A stretch of 64,000 bases of DNA from Luteibacter aegosomaticola (lineage in GTDB: Bacteria > Pseudomonadota > Gammaproteobacteria > Xanthomonadales > Rhodanobacteraceae), in NCBI RefSeq assembly GCF_023078475.1, contig NZ_CP095741.1:806001-870000 (forward strand), read 5' to 3'. Below are positions 53,403 to 62,891 of the stretch, one piece after another. The stretch's first letter is position 1. Every line of letters starts with the position of its first letter. Made by a program: the position numbers and the translations under genes. Under the pieces are notes generated by a model. It was not told where the DNA came from. It searched no databases and worked only from the letters and a program-made list of their open reading frames with translations.

Positions 53403-53454
53403 ATGTGTGCGATACGCATCCGCGCGCGATACGCGTCTCACGGCGCCATGCGAT

Positions 53455-53481
53455 TAAAGCTGGGTAAAACCTTGCCGAAAA
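53455..53481 (+). promoter_or_regulatory. Sigma-28 (FliA) flagellar promoter
   Basis: TAAA (53455-53458), exactly 15 nt, GCCGAAAA (53474-53481): matches the FliA consensus TAAA-N15-GCCGATAA with one mismatch. The chemoreceptor start codon is 52 nt downstream, which fits a class III flagellar/chemotaxis gene. Confidence 0.75.
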
Positions 53482-53532
53482 CGGGTTTACATGCCCGAAA
53501 TTTGCGGGCCCTCAGCTTTCCGCAGGCTCATC

Positions 53533-55518
53533 ATGAAAGACACCCTCAGTCGTGCCCGCTGGCGCGGCCTCAGCGTGGGCGCACGCCTCACGCTTTTGGT
53601 CGTGGCCATCGTTTCCCTAGGTATTGCGCTGCTGACCGTGCTCGTTACCACGAAGGTCTCACGTGAACTGGAGACCCGCTCGCGTGATGACCTCGGTCGC
53701 GGCAGCCAGTCCATCATCGCCATGGTGAATACCTTCAGCGGCGCCTTGCTGGCGGAATCCGATCGCTTCCTCGCCGTCTTCGAAACCTATTTCCCCGCCG
53801 AAAAGCTCGCCACCGACACCATGCACCGGGTGAAGATGGGTGACCGCACCGTGCCGACGATGTCGCTCGGTGGCAAGCCGATCAATGGCGATTTCACGGT
53901 CGTGGACGAGTTTTCCGACCGCGCGCACGTCGTGGCCACGATGTTCGTCCGCGATGGCCAGGACTTCATCCGCGTCACCACGTCGCTGAAGAAGCAGGAT
54001 GGTTCGCGTGCCGTCGGCACCTCGATCGACCACGCCCACCCCGCCTTCCCCCTGCTGCTGTCCGGCAAGGGCTACGGCGGCCCGGCCATTCTCTTCGACA
54101 AGCCCTACATCACGCGGTACGAGCCCATCCGCGATGCCGCCGGCAACGTGATCGGCGCGTGGTTCGTCGGCGTGGAAATCAGCAAGGAAATGGACGCGCT
54201 GCGCCAACAGATCTCGTCCATCCGCATTGGCGAGACGGGGCACTATTCGGTGCTCGACGCGAGCGCCGGCAAGCGTTATGGCTCGTATATCGTCGACCCT
54301 GCGCTCGCCGATCCTGCCGCGAAGGCCGACGGTGCCGCGCTCAAGGTGCTGGGCGTGGATGGCAAGCCGGTGTACGCGCCGATGCTCACCGGCGGCAAGG
54401 GCGAGGCGCGCTATCGCATGGTGATGGATGGCAACGAGGTCGAACGGCTTGCGGTCTTTGCTACCGATCCGTCATGGCACTGGATGGTCGCAGGCACGGT
54501 CGATACCGATGAACTGTATGCGCCTGTGCGCCACCTGCGAAACGCGGCCATCATCAGCAGCGTCGTGATCATCGCCGTGCTTTGCGTGCTGTTGTTCATT
54601 GCCATCCGTGTGCGGATCACGCGTCCGCTATCGGCGGCAGTGCAGGCGGCCAGCCGCCTGGCCGAAGGCGACCTCACGGCCCGCCTTGGCTCAACCCGTG
54701 GCGACGAGATCGGCCAGCTCATGAACGCCATCGACGGGATCGGCGATGGGCTGGGTTCGATCGCCCTTTCGGTACGTCGCGCCACCGGCAGCATGACCAG
54801 CAGCACCTCGGAGATCGCGGCGGGTAATACCGATCTTTCCATGCGTACGGAGCGCCAGGCCGCCGAGCTGCAGATGACCGCCGCCAGCCTCGACCTGCTC
54901 ACCCGCACGGTACGTGACAACGCCGACAACGCCTCGCGCGCGAGCGAACTGGCGGAGGGTGCGAGCGTGGCCGTGCAGCAGGAAGCCGGCGCGATGGCGG
55001 AGGCGGTGGCCTCGATGAACGGTATCCAGGCCTCGGCGCAGCGCATCGCTGACGTCATCGGGATCATCAACGGCATCGCGTTCCAGACGAACATCCTGGC
55101 GTTGAACGCGGCCGTGGAAGCGGCGCGCGCCGGCGAGCAGGGTAGGGGCTTTGCGGTGGTGGCGGAAGAGGTGCGCAACCTGGCGCAGCGCAGCGCCACG
55201 GCGGCGAAGGAGATTGAAGCGCTGATCACTGAATCCGTTGCGCAGGTGGACGCGGGCCATGGCCTGGTCACCGAAGCGGGCCACAACATGCAGGCGGTCA
55301 TCGGGCGCATCCGCGACGTGGCGGACCTCATGGGCGATATCAGCCGCGCATCGACCGATCAGTCCGACCAGATCGGCAGGATTAACCAGGCTGTCGCGCG
55401 GATGGACGATTCCACCCAGCAGAATTCGGCCCTGGTCGAAGAAGCCGCGGCAGCGGCGAAGAGCCTGGAGGACCAGGCGGCCGAGCTGGCGCGCGTGGTG
55501 GAAGTGTTCCGCCTTTAA
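53533..55518 (+). CDS. Methyl-accepting chemotaxis protein with Cache sensor
   Basis: 661 aa from ATG 53533 ([12 protein letters not shown]), with AGG seven nt upstream; an earlier in-frame ATG (53491) lies too close to the sigma-28 promoter. First membrane helix at about 18-38, a large periplasmic Cache3/Cache2-type domain to about 335, second helix about 336-356 ([20 protein letters not shown]), HAMP, and a signalling domain whose tip is [20 protein letters not shown] followed by [19 protein letters not shown]. No C-terminal NWETF-type pentapeptide. Directs flagellar movement toward or away from an unknown small ligand. Confidence 0.95.
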   Translation: MKDTLSRARWRGLSVGARLTLLVVAIVSLGIALLTVLVTTKVSRELETRSRDDLGRGSQSIIAMVNTFSGALLAESDRFLAVFETYFPAEKLATDTMHRVKMGDRTVPTMSLGGKPINGDFTVVDEFSDRAHVVATMFVRDGQDFIRVTTSLKKQDGSRAVGTSIDHAHPAFPLLLSGKGYGGPAILFDKPYITRYEPIRDAAGNVIGAWFVGVEISKEMDALRQQISSIRIGETGHYSVLDASAGKRYGSYIVDPALADPAAKADGAALKVLGVDGKPVYAPMLTGGKGEARYRMVMDGNEVERLAVFATDPSWHWMVAGTVDTDELYAPVRHLRNAAIISSVVIIAVLCVLLFIAIRVRITRPLSAAVQAASRLAEGDLTARLGSTRGDEIGQLMNAIDGIGDGLGSIALSVRRATGSMTSSTSEIAAGNTDLSMRTERQAAELQMTAASLDLLTRTVRDNADNASRASELAEGASVAVQQEAGAMAEAVASMNGIQASAQRIADVIGIINGIAFQTNILALNAAVEAARAGEQGRGFAVVAEEVRNLAQRSATAAKEIEALITESVAQVDAGHGLVTEAGHNMQAVIGRIRDVADLMGDISRASTDQSDQIGRINQAVARMDDSTQQNSALVEEAAAAAKSLEDQAAELARVVEVFRL

Positions 55519-55537
55519 TTGGCGTTGAGGTACATCG

Positions 55538-55603
55538 ATCGCGTGCAAGCACACTCCTACAAAAACACCGCAGATCTCTTGTAGGAGCGCGCTTGCGCGC
55601 GAT
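55538..55603. repeat. REP-like arms (family A), outward-facing pair
   Basis: Inverse arm at 55538-55560 (ends CACACTCCTAC, two changes) and direct arm at 55581-55603 (begins GTAGGAGCGCGC, perfect), with 20 nt between. Order is opposite to the pairs at 32654 and 57562. Lies between convergent genes. Confidence 0.82.
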
Positions 55604-55635
55604 AAGCCAACGAAGCGAGGCAGCCGCGAGGGCAA

Positions 55636-57516
55636 TCAGCCCTCGAGCTCCTCCCATCGTGCGAACGCCGTATCAAGCTCAGCCTGCAACTTCGCCAGCT
55701 CATCGTTGGCCCGCGTAATCGCCGCGGCATCCTGCTGGTAATACTTCGGATCGTTCATCGCTTCGGTGCGCTTTGCGATCGCGGTCTCCAGCTCTTCAAG
55801 CTTCGCCGGCAGCAAATCCAGCTCGCGCTGCTCCTTGAACGAGAGCTTCTTCTTCGCCGGGGCAGGTGCCGCAGCAGGTGCCGGCGCGGGTGCTGCCACG
55901 GGCTTCGCCGTCGCAGCCGCCGCGGCCTTCGCTGCCGCGACCACCGGCTTCTGCCGCAGCCAGTCGCTATAGCCGCCGATGTACTCGCCGATCTCGCCCT
56001 CGCCTTCGAGCACGAGCGTGCTGGTCACGACGTTATCGATGAAGTCACGGTCGTGGGACACGAGCAACAACGTACCGGTGTACTCGCCGAGCAGCTCTTC
56101 GAGCAGCTCCAGCGTTTCCACATCGAGGTCGTTGGTCGGTTCGTCCATCACCAGCAGGTTGGATGGCTGGGCAAACAGCTTGGCCAGCAACAGGCGATTG
56201 CGCTCACCGCCGGAGAGGCGGGTGATCGGCGCGCGGGCGCGCTCCGGCGAGAACAGAAAGTCCTGCAGGTAACCGATGATGTGCTTGCGCTGGCCGTTGA
56301 GCTCGATGTATTCGCGGCCTTCGGCCACGTTATCGAGCGCGTTCATGCGATCGTCCAGCGCGATGCGATGCTGGTCGAAGTACGCGATTTCCAGGCCGGT
56401 GCCCAGCACCACGGTACCTTCCTGAGGTGCGAGCTGGCCCAGCATGATCTTCAGCAGGGTGGACTTGCCGGCGCCGTTCGGCCCCATGATGCCCACGCGG
56501 TCGCCGCGCATGATCGTGGTCGAGAAGTCGCGAATCAGCGTGCGGCCATCGTAGGCCTGGGTCACGTGCTTCGTTTCGATGACCTTGCGGCCCGACGCCT
56601 GCGCGTTGGCCATGGTCATCTTGGCGTTGCCCTGGCCTTCACGGCGCTCGGAGCGCTCGTTGCGCATCGCCTTCAGCGCGCGTACGCGGCCTTCGTTACG
56701 GGTGCGGCGCGCCTTGATACCCTGGCGGATCCACACTTCTTCCTGGGCCAGCTTGCGGTCGAAGTGCGCGTTGGCCTGGGCTTCCGCGTGCAGGCGCTCT
56801 TCGCGGCGGCGCAGGTAATTGTCGTAATCGCCCGGCCAGCTGGAAACCGCACCGCGGTCGATCTCGACGATACGGGTGGCCAGCGCGCGCAGGAAGCTTC
56901 GATCGTGGGTGATGAACACGATGGCGCCGCTGAAGCTCTTCAGGAAGCCTTCCAGCCACGCAATGGCCTCGATATCGAGGTGGTTGGTGGGCTCGTCGAG
57001 CAGGAGCAGGTTCGGGTCGCGCACGAGGGCCTGGCCCAACAGCACGCGGCGCTTCATGCCGCCGGAGAGGTCGGCGAAGTCGGTGTGGCCCGGCAGTTCC
57101 AGCTTCTCGATGATGGCTTCGACGCGGGCATCGAGATCCCAGGCGTTATGGGCCTCGATCTGCGACTGCACCTCTCCCAGGCCGTCCATATCGCCTGCGT
57201 CGAGCATGTGGTGGTAGCGGGCCAGCAGGTGGCCCAGCTCGCCCAGGCCCTCGGCCACCACGTCGAACACGGTGCCTGCTGTGTCCTGGGGCACTTCCTG
57301 GGTAAGTCGCGCCACGCGCGTGCCGCCCTGGAGCCGGATTTCGCCGTCGTCGGGCTTCAGCTCGCCCGCAATCAGCTTCATCAGCGTGGATTTGCCGGCG
57401 CCGTTGCGGCCGACGATACAGACGCGCTCGCCCAGGTCGAGCGAGAGATCGACGTGTTCAAGCAGGAGGGGGCCGCCGACGCTGTAGTCGAGGCCAAGGA
57501 TCTGGATAAGAGACAT
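55636..57516 (-). CDS. uup: ABC-F ATPase, Uup type
   Basis: 626 aa soluble protein with two ATPase domains: Walker A motifs GRNGAGKST and GPNGAGKST, signatures LSGGMKRRV and LSGGERNRL, no membrane part. The C-terminus has an Ala/Pro-rich linker and a charged coiled coil (KKKLSFKEQRELDLLPAKLE) as in Uup, which acts on ribosomes or branched DNA structures. Alone on its strand with galM upstream behind a REP pair. Confidence 0.9.
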   Translation of the reverse strand: MSLIQILGLDYSVGGPLLLEHVDLSLDLGERVCIVGRNGAGKSTLMKLIAGELKPDDGEIRLQGGTRVARLTQEVPQDTAGTVFDVVAEGLGELGHLLARYHHMLDAGDMDGLGEVQSQIEAHNAWDLDARVEAIIEKLELPGHTDFADLSGGMKRRVLLGQALVRDPNLLLLDEPTNHLDIEAIAWLEGFLKSFSGAIVFITHDRSFLRALATRIVEIDRGAVSSWPGDYDNYLRRREERLHAEAQANAHFDRKLAQEEVWIRQGIKARRTRNEGRVRALKAMRNERSERREGQGNAKMTMANAQASGRKVIETKHVTQAYDGRTLIRDFSTTIMRGDRVGIMGPNGAGKSTLLKIMLGQLAPQEGTVVLGTGLEIAYFDQHRIALDDRMNALDNVAEGREYIELNGQRKHIIGYLQDFLFSPERARAPITRLSGGERNRLLLAKLFAQPSNLLVMDEPTNDLDVETLELLEELLGEYTGTLLLVSHDRDFIDNVVTSTLVLEGEGEIGEYIGGYSDWLRQKPVVAAAKAAAAATAKPVAAPAPAPAAAPAPAKKKLSFKEQRELDLLPAKLEELETAIAKRTEAMNDPKYYQQDAAAITRANDELAKLQAELDTAFARWEELEG

Positions 57517-57561
57517 CCGGGCATTTTACCCGGCCCGGGACCCAAACGCGCGTCGGTTCTC

Positions 57562-57627
57562 GTAGGAGCGCGCTTGCGCGCGATCGGGGCTTGCCGCGGG
57601 CCCCATCGCGCGCAAGCGCGCTCCTAC
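57562..57627. repeat. REP-like inverted pair (family A), overlapping galM end
   Basis: Perfect 23-bp arms at 57562-57584 and 57605-57627 with a 20-nt centre that has its own GGGGC/GCCCC stem. The right arm contains the galM stop codon (TAG, complement of 57624-57626), so the end of galM is made of REP sequence. Confidence 0.9.
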
Positions 57628-58667
57628 AGGGTGTCCAGCAGGTATCGGGTCGTTTGGTGGTAGGTGGAACCGGGGCGCAGGATGGCCCCTTCCGCCTCGG
57701 GCATGTTCACCTGGTCGGGGAACGCCTCGGCCTCCAGGGCGAAGCCGGCGAAGGCGCTGTACGGCCGCCCTTCGCGATTCACCTGGCCGGCCAGCTTCTG
57801 CCCGCTGTAGAACTGCAGGCCCGGTCGGTCGCTGGCCACGGTGAGGCGGCGCCCGCTCGACGGCTCGGTCACCACCGCTACGACGCGTGGCGCGGCATTC
57901 GACGGCCCACGCGGGATATAGCAGTGGTCGAACCCACCGGCTGCGCGCAACTGCGTATCGGGCCAGTGCAGCCGGGAGCCGATCGGCGCCGCTTCGCGGA
58001 AGTCGAAGGCCGTCCCCGACACATGCTGGCGATCGGTGGGGATCGCCTGCTCGTCGGTCGCGAGGAATTCCTCGGCATCGATACGGATCACGTGATCGCG
58101 GATATCAGCCCGGCGGTCGTTCAGGTTGAAATACGGATGGGCGGTAAGACTGAGCGGGGTCGGGGCATCGGTGGTCGCTGCATAGCGCAGGTCGAGCGCA
58201 CCGTCATCGTCCAGCGCCACGCGCAGCTGCACCTGCACTTCACCCGGAAAGCCGCCGTCGCCTTCGGGCGAGGTAAGCCGCAGCAACAACGCATCGCCCT
58301 CGGGCTCCACATCCCAGCGGCGCGCATGGAAGCCGTCGTGGCCGCCGTGCAGGTGGTTGTCGCCATCGTTGCGGTCGATCTTGTAGTCGATGCCATCAAG
58401 CGTGAAACGGCCGCCACGGATCCGGTTGGCCCAGCGGCCGACGATCCCGCCCATGAACGCGTTCGCCGCGAGGTAATGGGCGGCGTCGGGATGGCCGAGG
58501 AGCACCTCGCCGAAGACGCCCTGGCGATCAGGTGCCTGCCACGAAAGCAGGGTGGCGCCGAGGTCGGTGATATCGAGGCGCGCACCGCGCGCATTGCGCA
58601 GGGTCCAGCGATGGAGGGGGCGTCCGTCGGGCAGTTGGCCCCAGGCGGTGGGTTCAGAGATAGGCAT
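57624..58667 (-). CDS. galM: Aldose 1-epimerase
   Basis: 347 aa. Interconverts alpha and beta anomers of aldoses, here plausibly xylose since the xylose genes are next to it. DNHLHGGHDGFHARRWDVE and LTAHPYFNLND hold the two catalytic histidines; RAAGGFDHCYI and AGFALEAEAFPDQVN (catalytic Glu) are the later blocks. The xylR gene ends 29 nt upstream on the same strand, so the two may share a transcript. The last codons and stop lie inside a REP arm. Confidence 0.93.
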   Translation of the reverse strand: MPISEPTAWGQLPDGRPLHRWTLRNARGARLDITDLGATLLSWQAPDRQGVFGEVLLGHPDAAHYLAANAFMGGIVGRWANRIRGGRFTLDGIDYKIDRNDGDNHLHGGHDGFHARRWDVEPEGDALLLRLTSPEGDGGFPGEVQVQLRVALDDDGALDLRYAATTDAPTPLSLTAHPYFNLNDRRADIRDHVIRIDAEEFLATDEQAIPTDRQHVSGTAFDFREAAPIGSRLHWPDTQLRAAGGFDHCYIPRGPSNAAPRVVAVVTEPSSGRRLTVASDRPGLQFYSGQKLAGQVNREGRPYSAFAGFALEAEAFPDQVNMPEAEGAILRPGSTYHQTTRYLLDTL

Positions 58668-58696
58668 CGGGGAAAGCGTTCCGTGCCGGCCGTCGT

Positions 58697-59878
58697 TCAG
58701 GTGTCGGCCGTCGTCGTTCGGTGGGTTTCAAGGTATTGGCGCGGCGTGCAGTCGTACTCACGACGGAATACCGCATACATGTATTGCAGCGAGGTGAAAC
58801 CACAGCGCACGGCAATATCCGCGAGCGTGGTATCGCCGTGCACGATGAGGTCGCAGGCGGTATCGAGCTTGTGCTTCAGGATGGCCTGGTGCACGGTCTG
58901 CTTCAGTTCGCGCTTGAAGTGCTCTTCGAGCACGGTGCGCGAGACGCCTACGTAATCGGCCACCTGCTCGGTCTTGATACCCAGGCAGCCGTACTGGCGG
59001 ATGTAGTGGCTGGCTCGCATCACGTGCGGGCTGCGCATGGGCTGGAACCGGCTGGAGGTCTGCACGTTGATACCGACCGGCGGCACGATCACCCGCGTGG
59101 TCGAGCAATCCATGCCGCGCAACATCTGGTGCAGCACATGGGCGGCCGTGCGGCCCATTTCTTCCGCGCCCTGGATCACCGAGGTGAGCGGGATCCGGTT
59201 GAGCAGCTGCGCCATAGGGTCGTTGTCGATGCCGACGATGGCCACCTGCTCGGGGACGGCGATGCCTCCCATCACGCAGGCCTGCAGGAGCTGGCGCGCC
59301 CGGGCATCGGTGACGGCAATGATGCCGATGGGCTTGGGCAGGCCGGCCAGCCATTCGACGAGGTGCTCCACGGCTTCGCCCCAGCCACCCGCGCTGGTGG
59401 GCGAGCCCTCGTAGAGGATCCCCTCGACATTCTCGGCGGCCACGATGTGGCGAAACGCGTGCTCGCGTTCCTGGGCCCAGCGGCTCGCCGTGGTGGTCGG
59501 GATCCCGTAGAGCGCGAACCGGCTAAGGCCCTGCTCGATCAGGTGATCATAGGCCAGGCGCACGAGGCGCGCGTTATCGGTGGCGATATACGGGACGCCC
59601 ACCGGGTAATGCGATGGATCGTGGTAGGAACCGCCGACGGCGACCACCGGGATGTGCAGCTCGCGCAGCGCTTCCTCGGCTTCGGGGTCGTCGAAATCAG
59701 CGATGACCCCATCACCTTTGAACTGGTGGATGTCGCGCATGCGGCTGCGGAAATCCTCTTCGAGGAAGAGATCCCACTCCACACGGGTGCTATTGAGGTA
59801 ATGCCCAATACCCGCGATGACCTGACGGTCATAGACCTTGTTGGCATTGAACAGCAGTGCGATGCGATGCGGTGCCAT
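58697..59878 (-). CDS. xylR: Xylose operon regulator XylR (AraC family)
   Basis: 393 aa from ATG 59878 (MAPHRIALLFNANKVYDRQV). N-terminal periplasmic-binding-protein-like sugar domain (to about 275; LLFNANKVYDRQVIAGIGHY, TDARARQLLQACV) and C-terminal AraC double helix-turn-helix (VADYVGVSRTVLEEHFKREL, ADIAVRCGFTSLQYMYAVFR). Domain order and length match E. coli XylR, which binds D-xylose and activates xylA and xylF promoters. Divergent from xylA; the 152-bp gap contains the palindrome CGCAATTGCG (59960-59969) and GGAAA repeats that may be the XylR sites. No clear Shine-Dalgarno before this ATG. Confidence 0.93.
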   Translation of the reverse strand: MAPHRIALLFNANKVYDRQVIAGIGHYLNSTRVEWDLFLEEDFRSRMRDIHQFKGDGVIADFDDPEAEEALRELHIPVVAVGGSYHDPSHYPVGVPYIATDNARLVRLAYDHLIEQGLSRFALYGIPTTTASRWAQEREHAFRHIVAAENVEGILYEGSPTSAGGWGEAVEHLVEWLAGLPKPIGIIAVTDARARQLLQACVMGGIAVPEQVAIVGIDNDPMAQLLNRIPLTSVIQGAEEMGRTAAHVLHQMLRGMDCSTTRVIVPPVGINVQTSSRFQPMRSPHVMRASHYIRQYGCLGIKTEQVADYVGVSRTVLEEHFKRELKQTVHQAILKHKLDTACDLIVHGDTTLADIAVRCGFTSLQYMYAVFRREYDCTPRQYLETHRTTTADT

Positions 59879-59959
59879 GAACAGGAAAACTAGCAAAGAA
59901 TGGCGCTGGAGGCCATGACGCAACGCGGCAGGAAAAAGGCAGGCAGGCTCAACGGAAAT

Positions 59960-59969
59960 CGCAATTGCG
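59960..59969. promoter_or_regulatory. Palindrome in the xylR-xylA gap
   Basis: CGCAATTGCG is a perfect 10-bp palindrome about midway between the two divergent starts. It could be an operator for XylR or a global carbon regulator; AraC-type XylR proteins usually bind direct repeats, so this is uncertain. Confidence 0.3.
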
Positions 59970-60030
59970 CCAAAACGCGCCGCTGGCGAGCATCAGTGGG
60001 CTTCGTCCCCTCGTTCGTCAAGGAATCGTT

Positions 60031-61347
60031 ATGTCGTACTTCTCCAGCATCCCGAAGATCAGCTACGAAGGTCCGGGGTCTGATAACCCGCTGGCGTTCC
60101 ACCATTACGACGCCAATCGCACCCTGCTGGGCAAGACCATGGCCGAGCACCTGCGCCTGGCGGTCTGCTATTGGCACACGTTCGTGTGGCCGGGCTCTGA
60201 TGTGTTCGGTGCGGGTACGTTTGAGCGCCCATGGCAGCAGGCGGGCGATCCGATGGGCAAGGCCCGCGAAAAAGCCGATGCCGCTTTCGATTTCTTCTCC
60301 CGTCTTGGCGCGCCTTATTACACCTTCCATGACACCGACGTCGCGCCGGAGGGCAACAGCCTCGCTGATTACCGCAATAACTTCGCGGCCATGGTCGATG
60401 TGCTGGAAAAGAAGCAGGCCGAAACGGGCGTGAAGCTGCTGTGGGGTACGGCCAATGTGTTCAGCAACCCGCGTTATGCCGCGGGTGCCGCGACCAACCC
60501 GCAGCCGGAAGTCTTCGCTTATGCGGCCACGCAGGTGCGCCACGCGATGGAAGCCACCCACCGCCTGGGTGGCGCGAACTACGTCCTGTGGGGCGGCCGC
60601 GAGGGCTATGACACGCTGCTCAATACCGACCTGAAACGCGAGCGTGCCCAGCTCGGCCGTTTCTTCCAGATGGTCGTGGAGCACAAGCACAAGATCGGTT
60701 TCAAGGGCACGATCCTCATTGAGCCCAAGCCGCAGGAGCCCACCAAGCACCAGTACGATTACGATTCCGCCACGGTCTACAGCTTCCTCAAGGCCTACGG
60801 TCTGGAAAACGAAGTAAAGACCAACCTTGAGGCCAACCACGCGACCCTGGCCGGGCATTCGTTCCAGCACGAAGTGGCCACCTCCATTGCCCTCGGTATT
60901 TTCGGTTCCATCGATGCCAACCGCGGTGATCCGCAAAATGGCTGGGATACCGACCAGTTCCCGAACAGCGTGGAAGAAATGACCCTGGTCACTTACGAGA
61001 TCCTCAAGGCCGGCGGTTTCACCACGGGTGGTTATAACTTCGATACCAAGGTCCGCCGCCAGAGCCACGACGCGGCCGATCTTTTCCACGGCCACATCGG
61101 TGCCATCGACACGCTGGCGCTGAGCCTGGAACGCGCGGTGAAGATGATTGAGAAAGACACCCTCGCCGAGTTGAAGGCAAAGCGTTATGCCGGGTGGGAT
61201 GCGGACTTCGGTACGAAGATCCTCAACGGCGGCTTCACGCTCGCTTCGTTAAGCGATGAGGCTATTGCGCGCGATCTGCACCCGAAGCACGTCTCGGGCC
61301 AGCAGGAGTTGCTCGAAAATATCGTCAACCGTTATATCTATGGGTGA
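60031..61347 (+). CDS. xylA: Xylose isomerase
   Basis: 438 aa, AAGGAA six nt before ATG 60031. Converts D-xylose to D-xylulose in the cytoplasm with two divalent metals. [12 protein letters not shown] holds the catalytic histidine, [14 protein letters not shown] and [16 protein letters not shown] the metal ligands, [13 protein letters not shown] and DTDQFP further ones. Same length class as E. coli XylA (440 aa). Its stop overlaps possible starts of xylB. Confidence 0.97.
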   Translation: MSYFSSIPKISYEGPGSDNPLAFHHYDANRTLLGKTMAEHLRLAVCYWHTFVWPGSDVFGAGTFERPWQQAGDPMGKAREKADAAFDFFSRLGAPYYTFHDTDVAPEGNSLADYRNNFAAMVDVLEKKQAETGVKLLWGTANVFSNPRYAAGAATNPQPEVFAYAATQVRHAMEATHRLGGANYVLWGGREGYDTLLNTDLKRERAQLGRFFQMVVEHKHKIGFKGTILIEPKPQEPTKHQYDYDSATVYSFLKAYGLENEVKTNLEANHATLAGHSFQHEVATSIALGIFGSIDANRGDPQNGWDTDQFPNSVEEMTLVTYEILKAGGFTTGGYNFDTKVRRQSHDAADLFHGHIGAIDTLALSLERAVKMIEKDTLAELKAKRYAGWDADFGTKILNGGFTLASLSDEAIARDLHPKHVSGQQELLENIVNRYIYG

Positions 61348-61348
61348 T

Positions 61349-62860
61349 ATGAAACCCGTCATGGAAGCACGCTTGTACCTGGGCATCGATCTCGGCACCT
61401 CCTCGGTCAAGGCCGTACTCGTCGACGACGCTGGCGCTGTGTGCGCCAGCGCCTCCTCTCCGCTTACCGTTTCCCACCCCAGGCCGCGTTGGTCCGAACA
61501 GGATCCCGCTGCATGGTGGGCAGCCACGGAAGCCGCGGTGGGTGAGGTGCTCAAGGGCGTCAATGCGCAGCACGTCGCCGCCATTGGCCTTTCGGGCCAG
61601 ATGCACGGCGCGACGCTGCTCGATGCCTCCGATACGGTCCTCCGCCCGGCCATCCTCTGGAATGATGGTCGTTCGGACGTGGAATGCGCCGAGCTGGAAA
61701 AGGTGCCCGGCTTCCGCGAGGTCACCGGTAACCTCGCCATGCCCGGCTTCACCGCGCCGAAGCTGGCGTGGGTACGCAAGCACGAGCCGGACATCTTCGC
61801 CCGCGTGGCGAAGGTGCTCCTGCCGAAGGATTACCTGCGGCTCAGGCTCACCGGCGACTACATGACCGACGCGTCGGATGCCGCCGGCACATTGTGGCTG
61901 GACGTGCGCAAGCGTCAGTGGAGCGACGCCATGCTTGCCGCGACGGGGCTGGATCGCTCGCACATGCCCGAGGTGCTCGAGGGTAGCCAGCCCGCCGGAC
62001 GCCTGCGCAAGGAACTGGCCGAACGGTGGGGTATGCGTCCCGTCCCGGTCGCCGCCGGTGGTGGCGATAACGCGGCGGGTGCCGTGGGCGTTGGCATCGT
62101 CCGCCACGGCCAGGCCATGCTTTCGCTCGGCACGTCCGGGGTGTACTTCGCGGTGTCGGACGGCTTCCGGGCCAGCCCTGAAACGGCGGTGCACAGTTTC
62201 TGCCATGCGCTGCCGTCGACCTGGCACCTCATGTCGGTGATGTTGAATGCGGCAAGCTGCCTCGACTTCACCGCGCGCCTTACGGGGTATGCGGATGTGC
62301 CGGCGTTGCTCGCTGACGCTGAACGGACCGGCTGGCGCCAGGATGGCCCGTTGTTCCTGCCGTACCTCACCGGCGAGCGCACGCCGCACAACGACGCCCA
62401 TGCCCGCGGCTCGTTCACGAACCTGGGCCCGGATACCGAACGCACCGACCTTGCCCATGCCACGCTCGAAGGCGTGGGCCTGGGCCTTCTCGATGGCCTC
62501 CTGGCGGTGGAGGGCACGGGGCTGGTGTCGGATCAGATCACCGTGATCGGCGGTGGCTCGCGCAGCCATTACTGGACCCAGATGCTGGCCGATATCCTCG
62601 GCAAGCCGCTGGTGCTGCGTGCCGGCGGCGAGGTGGGGCCTGCATTGGGCGCTGCTCGCCTGGCGCGGCTGGCCGTAGAGCCCGATGCCTCGCTGGACGA
62701 GGTCTGCCCCATGCCGGAAACGTTAGCCGTGCGTGAGCCCGATGCAGCGCGTCATGCTTATTTCCTGCAAACGCGCCACCCTCTGTTCCGTCGCTCCTAC
62801 GAACAACTCAAGCCGCTGTATATCGACGCCGCCCTTGGCGACGCATTCCGCCCGTCCTGA
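61349..62860 (+). CDS. xylB: Xylulokinase
   Basis: 503 aa from ATG 61349 (MKPVMEARLYLGIDLGTSSV). FGGY sugar kinase that phosphorylates D-xylulose. GIDLGTSSVKAVL is the phosphate-1 loop, GLSGQMHGATLLD and LWNDGRS the sugar-binding parts, VAAGGGDNAAGAVGVGIV the catalytic-aspartate block. Other in-frame ATGs at 61340 (overlapping the xylA stop) and 61361 cannot be ruled out. Immediately downstream of xylA, one operon. Confidence 0.95.
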   Translation: MKPVMEARLYLGIDLGTSSVKAVLVDDAGAVCASASSPLTVSHPRPRWSEQDPAAWWAATEAAVGEVLKGVNAQHVAAIGLSGQMHGATLLDASDTVLRPAILWNDGRSDVECAELEKVPGFREVTGNLAMPGFTAPKLAWVRKHEPDIFARVAKVLLPKDYLRLRLTGDYMTDASDAAGTLWLDVRKRQWSDAMLAATGLDRSHMPEVLEGSQPAGRLRKELAERWGMRPVPVAAGGGDNAAGAVGVGIVRHGQAMLSLGTSGVYFAVSDGFRASPETAVHSFCHALPSTWHLMSVMLNAASCLDFTARLTGYADVPALLADAERTGWRQDGPLFLPYLTGERTPHNDAHARGSFTNLGPDTERTDLAHATLEGVGLGLLDGLLAVEGTGLVSDQITVIGGGSRSHYWTQMLADILGKPLVLRAGGEVGPALGAARLARLAVEPDASLDEVCPMPETLAVREPDAARHAYFLQTRHPLFRRSYEQLKPLYIDAALGDAFRPS

Positions 62861-62891
62861 AAGGGCGATCCATAAGAAGATGGAGAACAGC

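Larger units (their letters stand above)
53174..53454. other. Repeat-rich noncoding gap between ppc and the chemoreceptor gene
   Basis: No gene seen. It holds a direct repeat (53207-53272), a triple REP-like family B element (53275-53402) and a short stretch with two copies of CGATACGC (about 53411 and 53428) before the sigma-28 promoter. Confidence 0.8.
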
